Source: CAWIOX01 sp963837775
GTDB lineage: Bacteria; Pseudomonadota; Gammaproteobacteria; Burkholderiales; Burkholderiaceae_D
Direction: 5' to 3'
DNA: 64,000 bases
Assembly: GCA_963837775.1 (NCBI GenBank)
Contig: CAWIOX010000008.1
Coordinates: 68,713-132,712 of the forward strand
How positions within the stretch are numbered: the stretch's first letter is position 1; each line of letters opens with the position of its first letter. This document shows positions 55,523-64,000 of this stretch, piece by piece. The notes under the pieces were generated by a model. That model made no database searches. It saw nothing but the letters and a program-made list of their open reading frames with translations, and was not told the origin of the DNA. A program made the translations under genes and the position numbers.

Positions 55523-56552
55523 CTAGCTATGGCAGTGTCCTGTTTTTCGTGCCCTAATTCGCTTGATCAGACCGTCGAAATCCCCCCGTATTACATAACC
55601 AGCCGCATTGCGTGCTTGGCGAATTATTTTTGTAACATTCTTAGCATGCGTTCCAGTGAAGGGCGTAATCGCTGCCTTGAACTCACCTCTCAGCAGCCGG
55701 CCAAGAAACCGTAAAGGCTTGGTTAAACGCCAAGAATTGGATGAGACTAAACTCATTATTTTTAAGTCGCGTTCAACCACCGCATGGTTAACATCCACAA
55801 GCTGTCTATCGCGTTCAGCTACTGCTTGATTGAGATTCACAAGCTGCCTATCGCGCTCAGCTACTGCTTGATTGAGATTAACAAGATGTTTATCCCGTTC
55901 GCTGATTGTTTTTAGCAATTCAACAAGCAAAAGTCTCTCTTGATTTCAAGGCAGAACGCAGTTCGGATTGATGGATTTGGAATGAATAATCGTAACGATT
56001 AATCAATAACCCTTTTTTTACCCCCCAGAAATACAGATCATGCGTTTCCACATTAGTTGAAAATGCGTAGCGGTCAAAAATGGCATCTATATCCAAGACG
56101 GACCGAATGTCACCTTCTTCGAGATTTTTATAATAGTCAGCCCACTCACCAAATTCTTGGATAAACGGAGCATCCGCTGGCATGGTTCGCCGAGTGCCGT
56201 GTTCAGGCCTGCCCGTTGTTGCACACGAAAATATGAACAACCCGCCAGGCTTTATCATACGGACAATATTTTTGATCGTTAAAGGATAGAACTGATCATG
56301 TTCAAAACATTCTGTCGAAATAACAACATCCACGCTTTCGTCGGGCAAGCTCAACTCATGGCCCTTGGTCGCCAAATCAACATTCCTTCCTGGCATCAAA
56401 TCAACACCTAGGTACAGGCAATCATCAAACAGATACTGATTATTACCATTAATATCCAGAGAGCCTAAATCGACTACAAAGCGGTTAGAAAAAAATTGAG
56501 GAATAGATTGCTTTATCGACTTACAGAAGTCTACTTGTTGTTGATGTGCCAT
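55523..56552 (-). CDS. SAM-dependent methyltransferase with C-terminal coiled coil (one frameshift)
   Basis: Two reading frames overlap at 55920-55930. The first (210 residues) is a class I methyltransferase with VVDLGSLDINGNNQYLF, VDVVISTECFEHDQFYP and MIKPGGLFIFSCATTG. The second begins LLVELLKTISERDKHLV and is a coiled coil with 14-residue LVNLNQAVAERDRQ repeats, then a basic tail (NSWRLTKPLRFLGRLLRG). Removing one T near 55929 joins SRET to LLVELL in a natural reading, 342 residues in all. Methyltransferases with coiled coils often cap O-antigen chains and set length (WbdD-like logic), fitting the adjacent Wzt with its glycan-binding domain. Confidence 0.8.
55770..55905. repeat. 42-bp tandem repeats in the coiled-coil region
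   Basis: Units of 42 bp (TTCAGCTACTGCTTGATTGAG at their centre) encode LVNLNQAVAERDRQ; two nearly identical units plus a diverged third and a partial one. In-frame repeats, so coiled-coil length can vary by 14 residues. Confidence 0.75.
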
Positions 56553-56584
56553 ATATAGTCCAGTTTGTTTTGAGCGTGTGCTAA

Positions 56585-57931
56585 TTATTTATCTACAGTG
56601 ACAAGCTCAATGCGCCGCATTGGTATTCCAACTAATCCAGTACTGACAGAAGATGATATGGATTTAATGACTATTGCGTCATGCACCCAATGATGCTGGA
56701 TGTGATCCTGTTGAGTACCGGTAGCAATGGCTGCTGCAATGCTATAGTCGCCAGATGGCAGCAGCGGCATCGCAAATGCGAATTCGGCACTTAAAACACT
56801 CCCCGCACAGACTTGAATAGTTTTATCTCGATATGTAATGAAGCTATTATCTCCGAACAATACTTGGCCCAACCTGTCTTTCAAAGAGAAGCCAATAATC
56901 GGCTGTTCAATATCCTGAAATGCTACTACTTCAATACGAAGCGAGACCAGCTCACCTCCCACGATATGTGAAATCTGCTTGCCGTCAGAATCTATAATCG
57001 TCACTTTTCTTATTTCAGCCCCACGAATACCAAAATCGGCACTAGCTCCAGGAGAAAACTCAAAGACCTCCAAGTCATTACGCAAAGTTGATCGATTTAT
57101 TTCATCTGTACGGATATCTTTAAGTACGTCTGCGGCGACCGTGCTCTGGTCAATTGTTTTGAGAGCCAAGGGCCTTGTTGTAACAAGTCGCGAATTATCG
57201 TTCTCATATCAGGGAAGCTAGGTACGTCTCAGATACATGTTTGGCTGCACCAACAAGCTGAAGCTCACCTTTGCTTAGCCACAGGGCTTTATCGCATAGC
57301 CCTATCACTGCACCTGCGTCATGGCTTACAAAAATTAGAGTACCAGTCTCTCTAAAACGTCGAAGAAAACGCATGCATTTCTGGGTAAAAAAAGCATCCC
57401 CGACCGCCAATGCTTCGTCAATGACCAGAATTTCGGCATCAACGTGCGCAACGACAGCAAATGCTAAACGCACAAACATCCCACTTGAGTATGTTTTCAC
57501 TGGCTGATCAATAAAATCACCTATGTCAGCAAACGCAATAATGTCGTCAAATCGCTCATCTATTTCTTTTTTACTCAGGCCCAGCACTGAGGCGTTTAAG
57601 TAAACATTTTCACGTCCGGTAAAACCGAAGTTAAATCCCAAACCAGTTCTAGTGCAGCAATCCGCCCATATGTACGAATTGTTCCCCACTAGTAGGGTTT
57701 AACGTGCCGCAGATCATTTGTAGCAAAGTAGATTTGCCACTTCCATTTCGACCAACAATACCTAACGTCTCACCCTTGTCAATCTCAAACGACACATCTT
57801 GCAGCGCCCAAAATTCACGGAAGTATTGTTTGCGTCCGAGCCAACATCTGCATCAGGCGGTCACGCGGCTTATCATAGATGTGATAGCACTTGCTAAGAT
57901 TTTCGACTTTGATAGCGATATTAGAGGACAT
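56585..57931 (-). CDS. wzt: O-antigen ABC exporter ATPase Wzt with C-terminal glycan-binding domain (several frameshifts)
   Basis: Start MSSNIAIKVENLSKCYHIYDKPRDRL at 57931, inside the end of wzm. ATPase: WALQDVSFEIDKGETLGIVGRNGSGKST (Walker A), FNFGFTGRENVYLNASVLGL, KTYSSGMFVRLAFAVVAHV (signature) and ILVIDEALAVGD (Walker B). The last domain (LEVFEFSPGASADFG, IVGGELVSLRIEVVAFQ, DRLGQVLFGDNSF) is Wzt_C. Frame changes near 57838, two between 57690 and 57610, and one near 57213; correction gives about 448 residues, right for a two-domain Wzt. Confidence 0.85.
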
Positions 57932-58739
57932 CTGCAAATCCTTTGCGGTTTTCTGGAACCAGGCAAAACCCAACCAAGCAACGAAAGCAGCGGCCGTGGA
58001 GTAGACGATGAAAATCATCCAATTGAGTGGTTTACCCCAGAACAACACGTCTCGTGCCTGCTCAATAACTAGCGTAAGAGGATTCAGGAACAAAAAATGA
58101 CGATATTTTTCCGGCAGTGCCGTTACTGGATAAAAGACAGGTGAAAGGAACATCATTACCGTAGTAAGTAGGCCAATCAATTGCGACACGTCTCGTAGGT
58201 AAACCCCAAGCGACGCAAGCGCCCAGGAAAGTCCCATAATGAAAAGTACTAACGGCATGAACACCATAGGTAAAAATAGCACAGTGACATGGGGCAGACC
58301 GAACAGAATGACATAGGCAATCAACCATACGCTAAAGCTAATTAGCGCATGAAACAAGGACGACCCTAGTGCGACCCAAGGAAATATTTCAAATGGAAAA
58401 ACCACTTTTTTAACGTAATTGACGTTAGCAAAGAATCAAGCTTGGAGCACGATTAATACATTCGAAAACAGATTGAACACGATCAACCCCGCAAACAGCA
58501 CCAAAGCAAACTCGGTCTTTGAATCACTACCCGCATTCCAGCGCGCCTTGAAGACAACGCTGAACACAAAGGTATAAACGATTAACATGAATACTGGATT
58601 GAAGAAAGACCACAAAATACCCATGAAGGAACCGCGATAGCGCGCCGATGACTTCTCGTTTAACAAGCGCTGTGATGAGACTGCGATTGCGCAAAAAACT
58701 GGCGACAGCTTCCCGTGGGGATGTGTTGAAATTTTGCAT
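57921..58739 (-). CDS. wzm: O-antigen ABC exporter permease Wzm (disrupted)
   Basis: Start MQNFNTSPREAVASFLRNRSL at 58739, overlapping the galE stop (TGATG). RYRGSFMGILWSFFNPVFML follows after a frame change near 58643. VFPFEIFPWVALGSSLFHALI and LSWALASLGVYLRDVSQLIG are ABC-2 permease motifs. An in-frame TGA lies at about 58436-58438 between VLQA and ANVNYVKKVVFPF. A third change near 57945 is needed to reach the usual ending RKGFADVL and TAA at 57921. Six helices expected. Either several base errors or a truly dead gene. Confidence 0.8.
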
Positions 58740-59777
58740 CAGGGTATAGCCTCACCAATTGCAGATTCTTGATAACCGTTCGGATTTTTTTGCTGCCAAT
58801 ACCAATGATTAACGCACATTGTTTCAATGGTGCGCTCTGCACGCCAGTCAAGTAAATTTGCAGCAAGTGTTGGATCAGAATAACAAGTGGCGACATCACC
58901 GGCTCTACGCGGGGCCAAGGTGAAAGGCACAGGCTTACCGCTAGCAGTCTCAAAGGCCCGTATGACATCCAACACACTGTACCCACGACCAGTACCAAGA
59001 TTCACTGCAAAACATTGGGGTGAGGATAGTTGCTCCAATGCTTTCAAGTGGCCGCGTGCTAGGTCAACTACGTGAATATAGTCACGCACGCCAGTGCCAT
59101 CGGGCGTTGGGTAATCGCTTCCCCATACCTTGAGCTGCTCTCTTCGTCCAACGGCTACTTGAGCAATGAACGGCATCAGATTGCTGGGGGTACCTTGTGG
59201 GTCTTCGCCGATCAAACCGCTTTCATGCGCACCCACTGGATTAAAGTAACGAAGGATTCCAATGCGCCAATCGGGTGCTGCACGAAAATGATCACGCAGA
59301 ATTTCCTCGACCATCAGTTTGGTTCGCCCGTAGGGATTGGTTGCTGAAAGAGGATGGTCTTCGGTTAGCGGTACCCGCTGTGGATCACCATAGACGGTGG
59401 CTGAAGAACTGAATACCAGTGTTTTTACACCCGCGGCTTGCATCGCCGTAATCAGGCGATGGGTTCCAATCACATTATTGTCGTAGTAATCCAGAGGATT
59501 TTCAACTGATTCCCCTACAGCTTTTAGCCCAGCAAAATGAATCACAGCCTGGCACGCATGATGTTGCAAAGTCTCTTCCAAGGCATCCTGATCGCGGATA
59601 TCACCATGCACAAGCGTCAGTTTTTTCCCCGTAATTTTCTCGATTCGGTTTATCGGATTCCGGGTGACTATTGGAGAAATTATCAAAGACTACAACCTGA
59701 TACCCCGCATTTAATAACTCAACACAGGTGTGGGAGCCGATATATCCGGCGCCTCCAGTTACAAGGATGCTACTCAT
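58739..59777 (-). CDS. galE: UDP-glucose 4-epimerase (one frameshift)
   Basis: Interconverts UDP-glucose and UDP-galactose. N-terminus MSSILVTGGAGYIGSHTCVELL (Rossmann GxxGxxG) and FDNFSNS lie in one frame; INRIEKITGKKLTLVHGDIRD onward in another. One extra base near 59654 explains it, giving 345 residues. Catalytic SSSATVYG and YGRTK (YxxxK) are present. Stop overlaps the wzm start. Confidence 0.92.
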
Positions 59778-59875
59778 TCAAATACCTCTACGTTCTGTAA
59801 TAATGTCCCGAACTGATTGTTGACAGAAAGTTAGGGAAATGTGTTCAAGGGCTATTGGGTACCAATGGCCCGGTC

Positions 59876-60058
59876 TTACCAGATGATACATTGCTCGTTA
59901 GGCTGCGCGTAGCAATCAATAGTTTTATAGAAAAATTCGGCAACATTGGAAAACAAAAATCCATAAGCGAAGCTTTCAGACACCCATAACTGGCGCTTGC
60001 TCTCTGCCATAAGACTTCCTCCAACCCATCGCCCAAAGGTACAGGCTATGCTGCATGC
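59876..60058 (-). pseudogene. rfbC C-terminal-half fragment
   Basis: TFGRWVGGSLMAESKRQLW, SESFAYGF, AEFFYKTIDCYAQPNEQCIIW align with TFGHWVGVTLSADNKRQLW, PEGFAHGF, AEFLYKTTDYWAPEFERSILW of the intact RfbC at 60951-61496. Divergence is too high for a recent local duplication; the N-terminal half is missing and the usual ND...P end is cut. Confidence 0.75.
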
Positions 60059-60954
60059 GGATTCATACTTTATCCATGAGGCAATTTCTTGAAGGCAGGA
60101 TGCTAATGCATTTTCCCAATCAGGGAGCTGACAAAATTCATTTATCAACTTCTCGCATGACATTGCTGAATATGTCGGCCGTTTCGCCGGCAACGGATAA
60201 TCCTGCGTCGCAATCGGTGTGAGAACCGGCTTCTTGGAATAGTTGCATTTTCCAGTATCGCTTGCGTGAATCCATACCACGTGGTCTGCCCTTGCGCAGT
60301 CAGGTGATAAATCCCCGACCGTTCCTGCCACCAGTCTTGCGCATGTTGCGCGCCTTTGGCTTGCGCGACGATGTGGGCGGTGGTGTCGGCGATGGTGCGG
60401 CACCAGGTGGGTGCACCGTGCTGGTCGGCGACGATGCGCAGTTCATCGCGCTCTTGCGCCAGGCGCAACATCGTCAGCAGGAAGTTCTTGCCGCGCATGC
60501 CGTACACCCAACTGGTGCGCAGGATCAGGTGCGGGATGCCTGCGGCCTGGATCGCTTGCTCGCCTGCCAGTTTGGTCGCGCCATAGACGTTGATCGGACA
60601 GGTTGGGTCGGTCTCGACGTAGGGCGTGGTCTTGCTGCCGTCGAACACGTAGTCGGTGCTGTAGTGGATCATCGCTGCACCGAGCTTTTTGGCTTCTTCT
60701 GCCATCACGCCGGGTGCTTCGCCGTTGATGCGCATCGCGAGTTCCGGTTCGCTTTCGGCCTTGTCCACCGCGGTGTAGGCGGCCGGGTTGATGATCAGGT
60801 CGGGCTTGATTGCGCGGATCACGTCGCGCACCTGGTCCAGGTTGGCGAGGTCCATCTGGCTGCGGTCGAGGGCGATGATTTCGCCCAGGCCTTGCAGGCT
60901 GCGCTCCAGTTCATAGCCGACCTGGCCGGTTTTTCCGGTGAGGAGGATCTTCAT
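59876..60954 (-). CDS. rfbD: dTDP-4-dehydrorhamnose reductase, frameshifted and fused to an rfbC fragment
   Basis: Last step of dTDP-L-rhamnose synthesis. MKILLTGKTGQVGYELERSL start, YSTDYVFDG, VYGATKLAGE (YxxxK) and TWYGFTQAILENATIP. The reading then shifts near 60238 (one base missing before AAGAAGCCG) to KPVLTPIATQDYPLPAKRP and ENALASCLQEI, the normal RfbD end at about residue 293. There is no stop there; the frame runs on into rfbC-like sequence until TAA at 59876-59878. Starts four bases inside the rfbC end (ATGA). Confidence 0.88.
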
Positions 60955-61496
60955 GCGAATACCTCGGCATTGGCCAGCAACTGCCCGACTTTATCCTTGC
61001 CGGACAGCAGCGGTTGCGCGTCCGTCGGCCATTCGATGCCGATCGCAGGATCATTCCACAGGATGCTGCGCTCAAATTCCGGCGCCCAGTAGTCGGTGGT
61101 TTTGTACAGGAATTCTGCCGATTCGCTGGTGACGACGAAACCGTGCGCAAAGCCTTCCGGTATCCATAACTGGCGCTTGTTGTCGGCGGAGAGCGTCACG
61201 CCGACCCAGTGGCCGAAGGTGGGCGAGCTTTTGCGGATATCGACGGCGACATCGAACACTTCGCCGGCGATCACGCGCACCAGCTTGCCTTGCGCTTGCC
61301 GGATCTGGTAGTGCAGGCCGCGCAGCACATTTTTGGCGGATTTGGAGTGGTTGTCCTGCACGAAATTGGCCTTGACGCCGGTCAGTTCAGTGAAGCGGCG
61401 CTCATTGAAGCTCTCGTAAAAGAATCCGCGCTCGTCGCCGAAGACTTTGGGTTCGATGATGAGGAGGTCCGGTATCGCGGTGGTCTGGATTTGCAT
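60951..61496 (-). CDS. rfbC: dTDP-4-dehydrorhamnose 3,5-epimerase
   Basis: 181-residue cupin enzyme. MQIQTTAIPDLLIIEPKVFGDERGFF start, FVQDNHSKSAKNVLRGLHYQ with the catalytic His, FDVAVDIRKSSPTFGHWVG and PEGFAHGF. Start at 61496 preferred to a frame open to 61592 that has no family similarity. Overlaps the rfbD start by four bases, so coupled. Confidence 0.95.
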   Translation of the reverse strand: MQIQTTAIPDLLIIEPKVFGDERGFFYESFNERRFTELTGVKANFVQDNHSKSAKNVLRGLHYQIRQAQGKLVRVIAGEVFDVAVDIRKSSPTFGHWVGVTLSADNKRQLWIPEGFAHGFVVTSESAEFLYKTTDYWAPEFERSILWNDPAIGIEWPTDAQPLLSGKDKVGQLLANAEVFA

Positions 61497-61578
61497 GGTG
61501 TTTATCTGGTTGGTACTTTGGCAAACAAGGGGCCTCTTTGTGTAAAAGCGGACATATTCCGTCCTTACATACCGCTTC

Positions 61579-61660
61579 ATATACAGGGGCATGTATTTTT
61601 AAACGGCCTTATTATGTATGCGGGAAAGTATCATTTTTACATGATACTCCCCATATTTCA
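61579..61660 (+). repeat. dispersed 80-85 nt repeat R7
   Basis: ATATAC, 8 nt, GTATTTTTAAA, CGGCCTTATTATGTATGCGGGAAA in outline, CATTTTTACATG, ATACTCCC. The rfbA reading frame runs into it and stops inside (TAA at 61599-61601), so it encodes the last 17 residues of RfbA. Confidence 0.75.
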
Positions 61661-62564
61661 CTACATGGTTTGCAGCCTCAGAATATCTTGTCGTGAGCAA
61701 GCGCAGCAGGTACTGGCCGTAGCCGTTCTTTTTCAGCGGTTGCGCCAGGCTTTCGAGCTTGGCGGCGTCGATATAGCCTTTGCGGTAGGCGATTTCTTCC
61801 GGGCAGGCGACTTTCAGGCCCTGGCGGTTCTCGATGGTGGCGATGAACTGGCCTGCTTCCAGCAACGATTCATGGGTGCCGGTGTCGAGCCAGGCCATGC
61901 CGCGCCCCATCAATTCGACAGTGAGCTGGTTGCGCTCCAGGTAGACCCGGTTGACGTCGGTGATTTCGAGTTCGCCGCGGGCCGATGGCTTGATGTGGGC
62001 GGCGATGTCGCACACCTGGCTGTCGTAGAAATACAGGCCGGTCACCGCGTAATTGGATTTTGGCTGGGCCGGTTTCTCTTCGATGCTGACCGCGCGGCGA
62101 TTGGCGTCGAACTCGACCACGCCGTAGCGTTCCGGGTCGTGCACATGGTAGGCGAACACCGTCGAACCGCTGGTGCGCTCGGACGCGGCGCGCAGTTGCG
62201 TCTCGAAATCGTGACCGTAATAGATGTTGTCGCCCAGGATCAGCGCCGAAGGGTGGTTGCCGACGAATTCGCGCCCGATGATGAACGCTTGCGCCAGGCC
62301 GTCCGGCGTCGGTTGCACCGCATAGCTGAGCTTGATGCCCCATTGGCTGCCGTCGCCCAGCAACTCCTGAAAGCGCGGCGTGTCTTGCGGGGTCGAGATG
62401 ATCAGGATGTCGCGTATGCCCGCCAGCATCAGCGTGGTGAGCGGGTAATAGATCATCGGCTTGTCGTACACCGGCAATAACTGCTTGGAAACGGACATCG
62501 TGACCGGATACAGACGGGTGCCGGAGCCGCCGGCCAGGATGATGCCTTTGCGTTGAAGTGTCAT
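61599..62564 (-). CDS. rfbA: glucose-1-phosphate thymidylyltransferase
   Basis: Makes dTDP-glucose. 321 residues: GIILAGGSGTRLYPVTMSVSKQLL (nucleotide loop and Lys), GDNIYYGHDFE, WLDTGTHESLLEA, and the usual ending PLKKNGYGQYLLRLL at about residue 291. Thirty further residues (to IHNKAV) have no counterpart in typical RfbA and are read from the intergenic repeat R7. Probably active. Part of rfbB-rfbA-rfbC-rfbD. Confidence 0.95.
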   Translation of the reverse strand: MTLQRKGIILAGGSGTRLYPVTMSVSKQLLPVYDKPMIYYPLTTLMLAGIRDILIISTPQDTPRFQELLGDGSQWGIKLSYAVQPTPDGLAQAFIIGREFVGNHPSALILGDNIYYGHDFETQLRAASERTSGSTVFAYHVHDPERYGVVEFDANRRAVSIEEKPAQPKSNYAVTGLYFYDSQVCDIAAHIKPSARGELEITDVNRVYLERNQLTVELMGRGMAWLDTGTHESLLEAGQFIATIENRQGLKVACPEEIAYRKGYIDAAKLESLAQPLKKNGYGQYLLRLLTTRYSEAANHVVKYGEYHVKMILSRIHNKAV

Positions 62565-62619
62565 ATTTATGGGTCATGTCTAAAAATTGCTGCTGTTCAT
62601 ATGCGCGAAACCATGGTCT

Positions 62620-62680
62620 GTAGGATGGGTGGAACCCATCGCATTTAATGGTCGATCATGATGGGTTTCACCCATCCTAC
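62620..62680. repeat. palindromic repeat, GTAGGATGGGTG family, copy 2
   Basis: Arms GTAGGATGGGTGGAACCCATC and GATGGGTTTCACCCATCCTAC, as at 2169-2227 with a different centre. Lies between rfbB and rfbA and could make a stem in the operon mRNA. Confidence 0.8.
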
Positions 62681-62688
62681 GCGCTGCA

Positions 62689-63741
62689 TTAACCGTACTG
62701 CTTTTCCACCCATTTCAGGTAATCGCCGGACTGCACGTCGCGCACCCATTCCTGGTTGTCCAGATACCACTGCACCGTCTTTCTGATGCCGGTCTCGAAG
62801 GTTTCGGCCGGGGTCCAGCCCAGTTCGCGTTCGATCTTGCGGGCATCGATCGCATAGCGGCGGTCGTGGCCGGGGCGGTCGGTGACGTAGGTGATCTGCT
62901 CGCGATAGCTGCCGCTGGCTTTGGGGTCGAGCTGGTCGAGGATGTCGCACAGCGTATGCACCACGTCCAGATTGGCTTTCTCGTTCCAGCCGCCGACGTT
63001 ATAGACTTCGCCCAGGCGGCCGGCCGCCAGTACCCGGCGGATCGCCGCGCAATGGTCGCCGACATACAGCCAGTCGCGCACTTGCTGGCCGTCGCCGTAG
63101 ATCGGCAACGCTTTGCCGGCGCGGGCGTTGGTGATGATCAGCGGGATCAGCTTTTCCGGGAAGTGGTACGGGCCGTAGTTGTTGGAGCAATTGGTGGTCA
63201 GCACCGGCAGGCCGTAGGTGTGGTGATAGGCGCGCACCAGATGGTCGGAAGCGGCTTTCGAGGCCGAATACGGGCTGTTGGGCGCGTAGGCGGTGGTTTC
63301 GGTGAACGGCGCATCGTCCGGGCCGAGCGTGCCGTACACCTCGTCGGTGGAAACGTGCAGGAAGCGGAACGCGGCCTTGTCCGCCTCGGGCAGGCCGGAC
63401 CAGTAGGCGCGGGTCGCTTCCAGCAGGCCGAAAGTGCCGTTGACGTTGGTTTCGATGAATGCGGCAGGGCCGTGGATCGAGCGGTCGACATGGCTTTCTG
63501 CGGCGAAATGCACGATCGCGCGCGGCCGGTGTTCGGCCAGCAGTTTTGCGACGTGGGCGGTATCGCCGATATCGCCCTGCACGAAGATGTGGCGCGGATC
63601 CTGATTCAGGCTGGCGAGATTATTCAGGTTGCCGGCATAGGTGAGTTTGTCGTAATTGATGACAGGCTCATCGCTCTGCGCCAGCCAGTCCAGTACGAAG
63701 TTCGATCCGATAAAGCCGGCGCCGCCAGTGACTAAAATCAT
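62689..63741 (-). CDS. rfbB: dTDP-glucose 4,6-dehydratase
   Basis: 350-residue SDR enzyme, second step to dTDP-rhamnose. MILVTGGAGFIGSNFVLDWL (NAD site), HFAAESHVDRSI, FLHVSTDEVYGTL (catalytic Thr-Asp-Glu), YSASKAASDHLVRAY (YxxxK) and NNYGPYHFPEKLIPL are all present. First gene of the rfb run on the minus strand. Its upstream 259 bases (63742-64000) are AT-rich and hold no gene I can recognise, presumably the operon promoter. Confidence 0.97.
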   Translation of the reverse strand: MILVTGGAGFIGSNFVLDWLAQSDEPVINYDKLTYAGNLNNLASLNQDPRHIFVQGDIGDTAHVAKLLAEHRPRAIVHFAAESHVDRSIHGPAAFIETNVNGTFGLLEATRAYWSGLPEADKAAFRFLHVSTDEVYGTLGPDDAPFTETTAYAPNSPYSASKAASDHLVRAYHHTYGLPVLTTNCSNNYGPYHFPEKLIPLIITNARAGKALPIYGDGQQVRDWLYVGDHCAAIRRVLAAGRLGEVYNVGGWNEKANLDVVHTLCDILDQLDPKASGSYREQITYVTDRPGHDRRYAIDARKIERELGWTPAETFETGIRKTVQWYLDNQEWVRDVQSGDYLKWVEKQYG

Positions 63742-64000
63742 TCGATTATCCTTAATGCCATAATATTATTTTGCAGCGCGTCATTTTAAATGAATCTGCA
63801 CTAACACAGTGAGGAAATGCCCAAAATACAGGCAATACACTGGAATTGAATATCATTAATATGTAACAAATCGTGAATATCTCTGGTGCAATTGTTGCAA
63901 TCAGAGACAGCATTCACAGCATATATTTACGTATTAAAAGTGTTTCCACATTATCCTCAGCTTTTATCCGTAGTTAATAATTTCAACGAATGCCTTATGA

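Noticed and set aside
1..64000. CRISPR arrays, rRNA, tmRNA, plasmid or chromosome origin
   Set aside because: Looked for and not seen: no regularly spaced direct repeats, no rRNA-like sequence, no DnaA-box cluster.

Overview
The window looks like chromosome of a betaproteobacterium in or near the Oxalobacteraceae (Herminiimonas / Janthinobacterium type). This is judged from gene content and order (grpE, hemH, recN, nadK, hrcA, fur/bamE, dapB, leuS, lptE, holA, proA; pcm-rhodanese-tolC; waaA, kdoO, waaC) and from protein similarity. It is inference from recall, not from a search.

Layout. 1-11 kb: heat-shock and housekeeping genes (grpE behind a near-consensus sigma-32 promoter, hemH, recN, nadK, a HAD phosphatase, hrcA, divergent fur and bamE, dapB) and a tonB-exbB-exbD energy-transduction set followed by a lone barstar-like inhibitor. 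11-20.8 kb: leuS, lptE, holA, proA, hemJ, a DsbA-fold isomerase, a THUMP methyltransferase and a Bcr/CflA exporter. 20.8-24.2 kb: small stress-type proteins (a 19-aa membrane peptide, CsbD, PRC-barrel), an HTH regulator and an AI-2E family permease. 24.2-30.1 kb: an accessory, decaying region with two diverged 570-bp direct repeats that each carry an integrase tail, a wrecked IS110-type transposase, a Cys-rich microprotein, an Fe-S protein and one integron-style gene cassette with its attC site, ending at tRNA-Gly(CCC). 30.3-42.8 kb: trmB, recQ, uppP, a DUF1439 lipoprotein, a YkgJ-type protein, tetR and an RND pump, then pcm, rhodanese and tolC. 42.9-64 kb, almost all on the minus strand: a GGDEF/EAL protein and a large LPS/O-antigen locus. 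That locus holds waaA, kdoO, waaC, a phosphohexomutase, an H-NS-like gene, a WecA/MraY-like transferase, glycosyltransferases, a methyltransferase with coiled coil, wzt and wzm (ABC-type O-antigen export), galE and rfbDCAB (dTDP-rhamnose). Together these genes suggest a rhamnose-containing O-antigen exported by Wzm/Wzt onto a core whose Kdo may be hydroxylated.

Two window-wide features stand out. First, an 80-85 nt intergenic repeat family occurs seven times (R1-R7). It has an A-tract/T-tract hairpin at one end and an ATACYCCC box at the other, and usually sits against the 3' end of a gene. I do not recognise it as a named family. Second, many otherwise well conserved genes carry single-base indels, mostly +1: hemH, proA, hemJ, the THUMP methyltransferase, recQ, tetR, the methyltransferase, wzt, wzm, galE, rfbD, and about thirty in the RND permease alone. 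The protein sequence stays conserved on both sides, so base-calling or assembly error is the first explanation, and start/stop claims for those genes should be read with that in mind.
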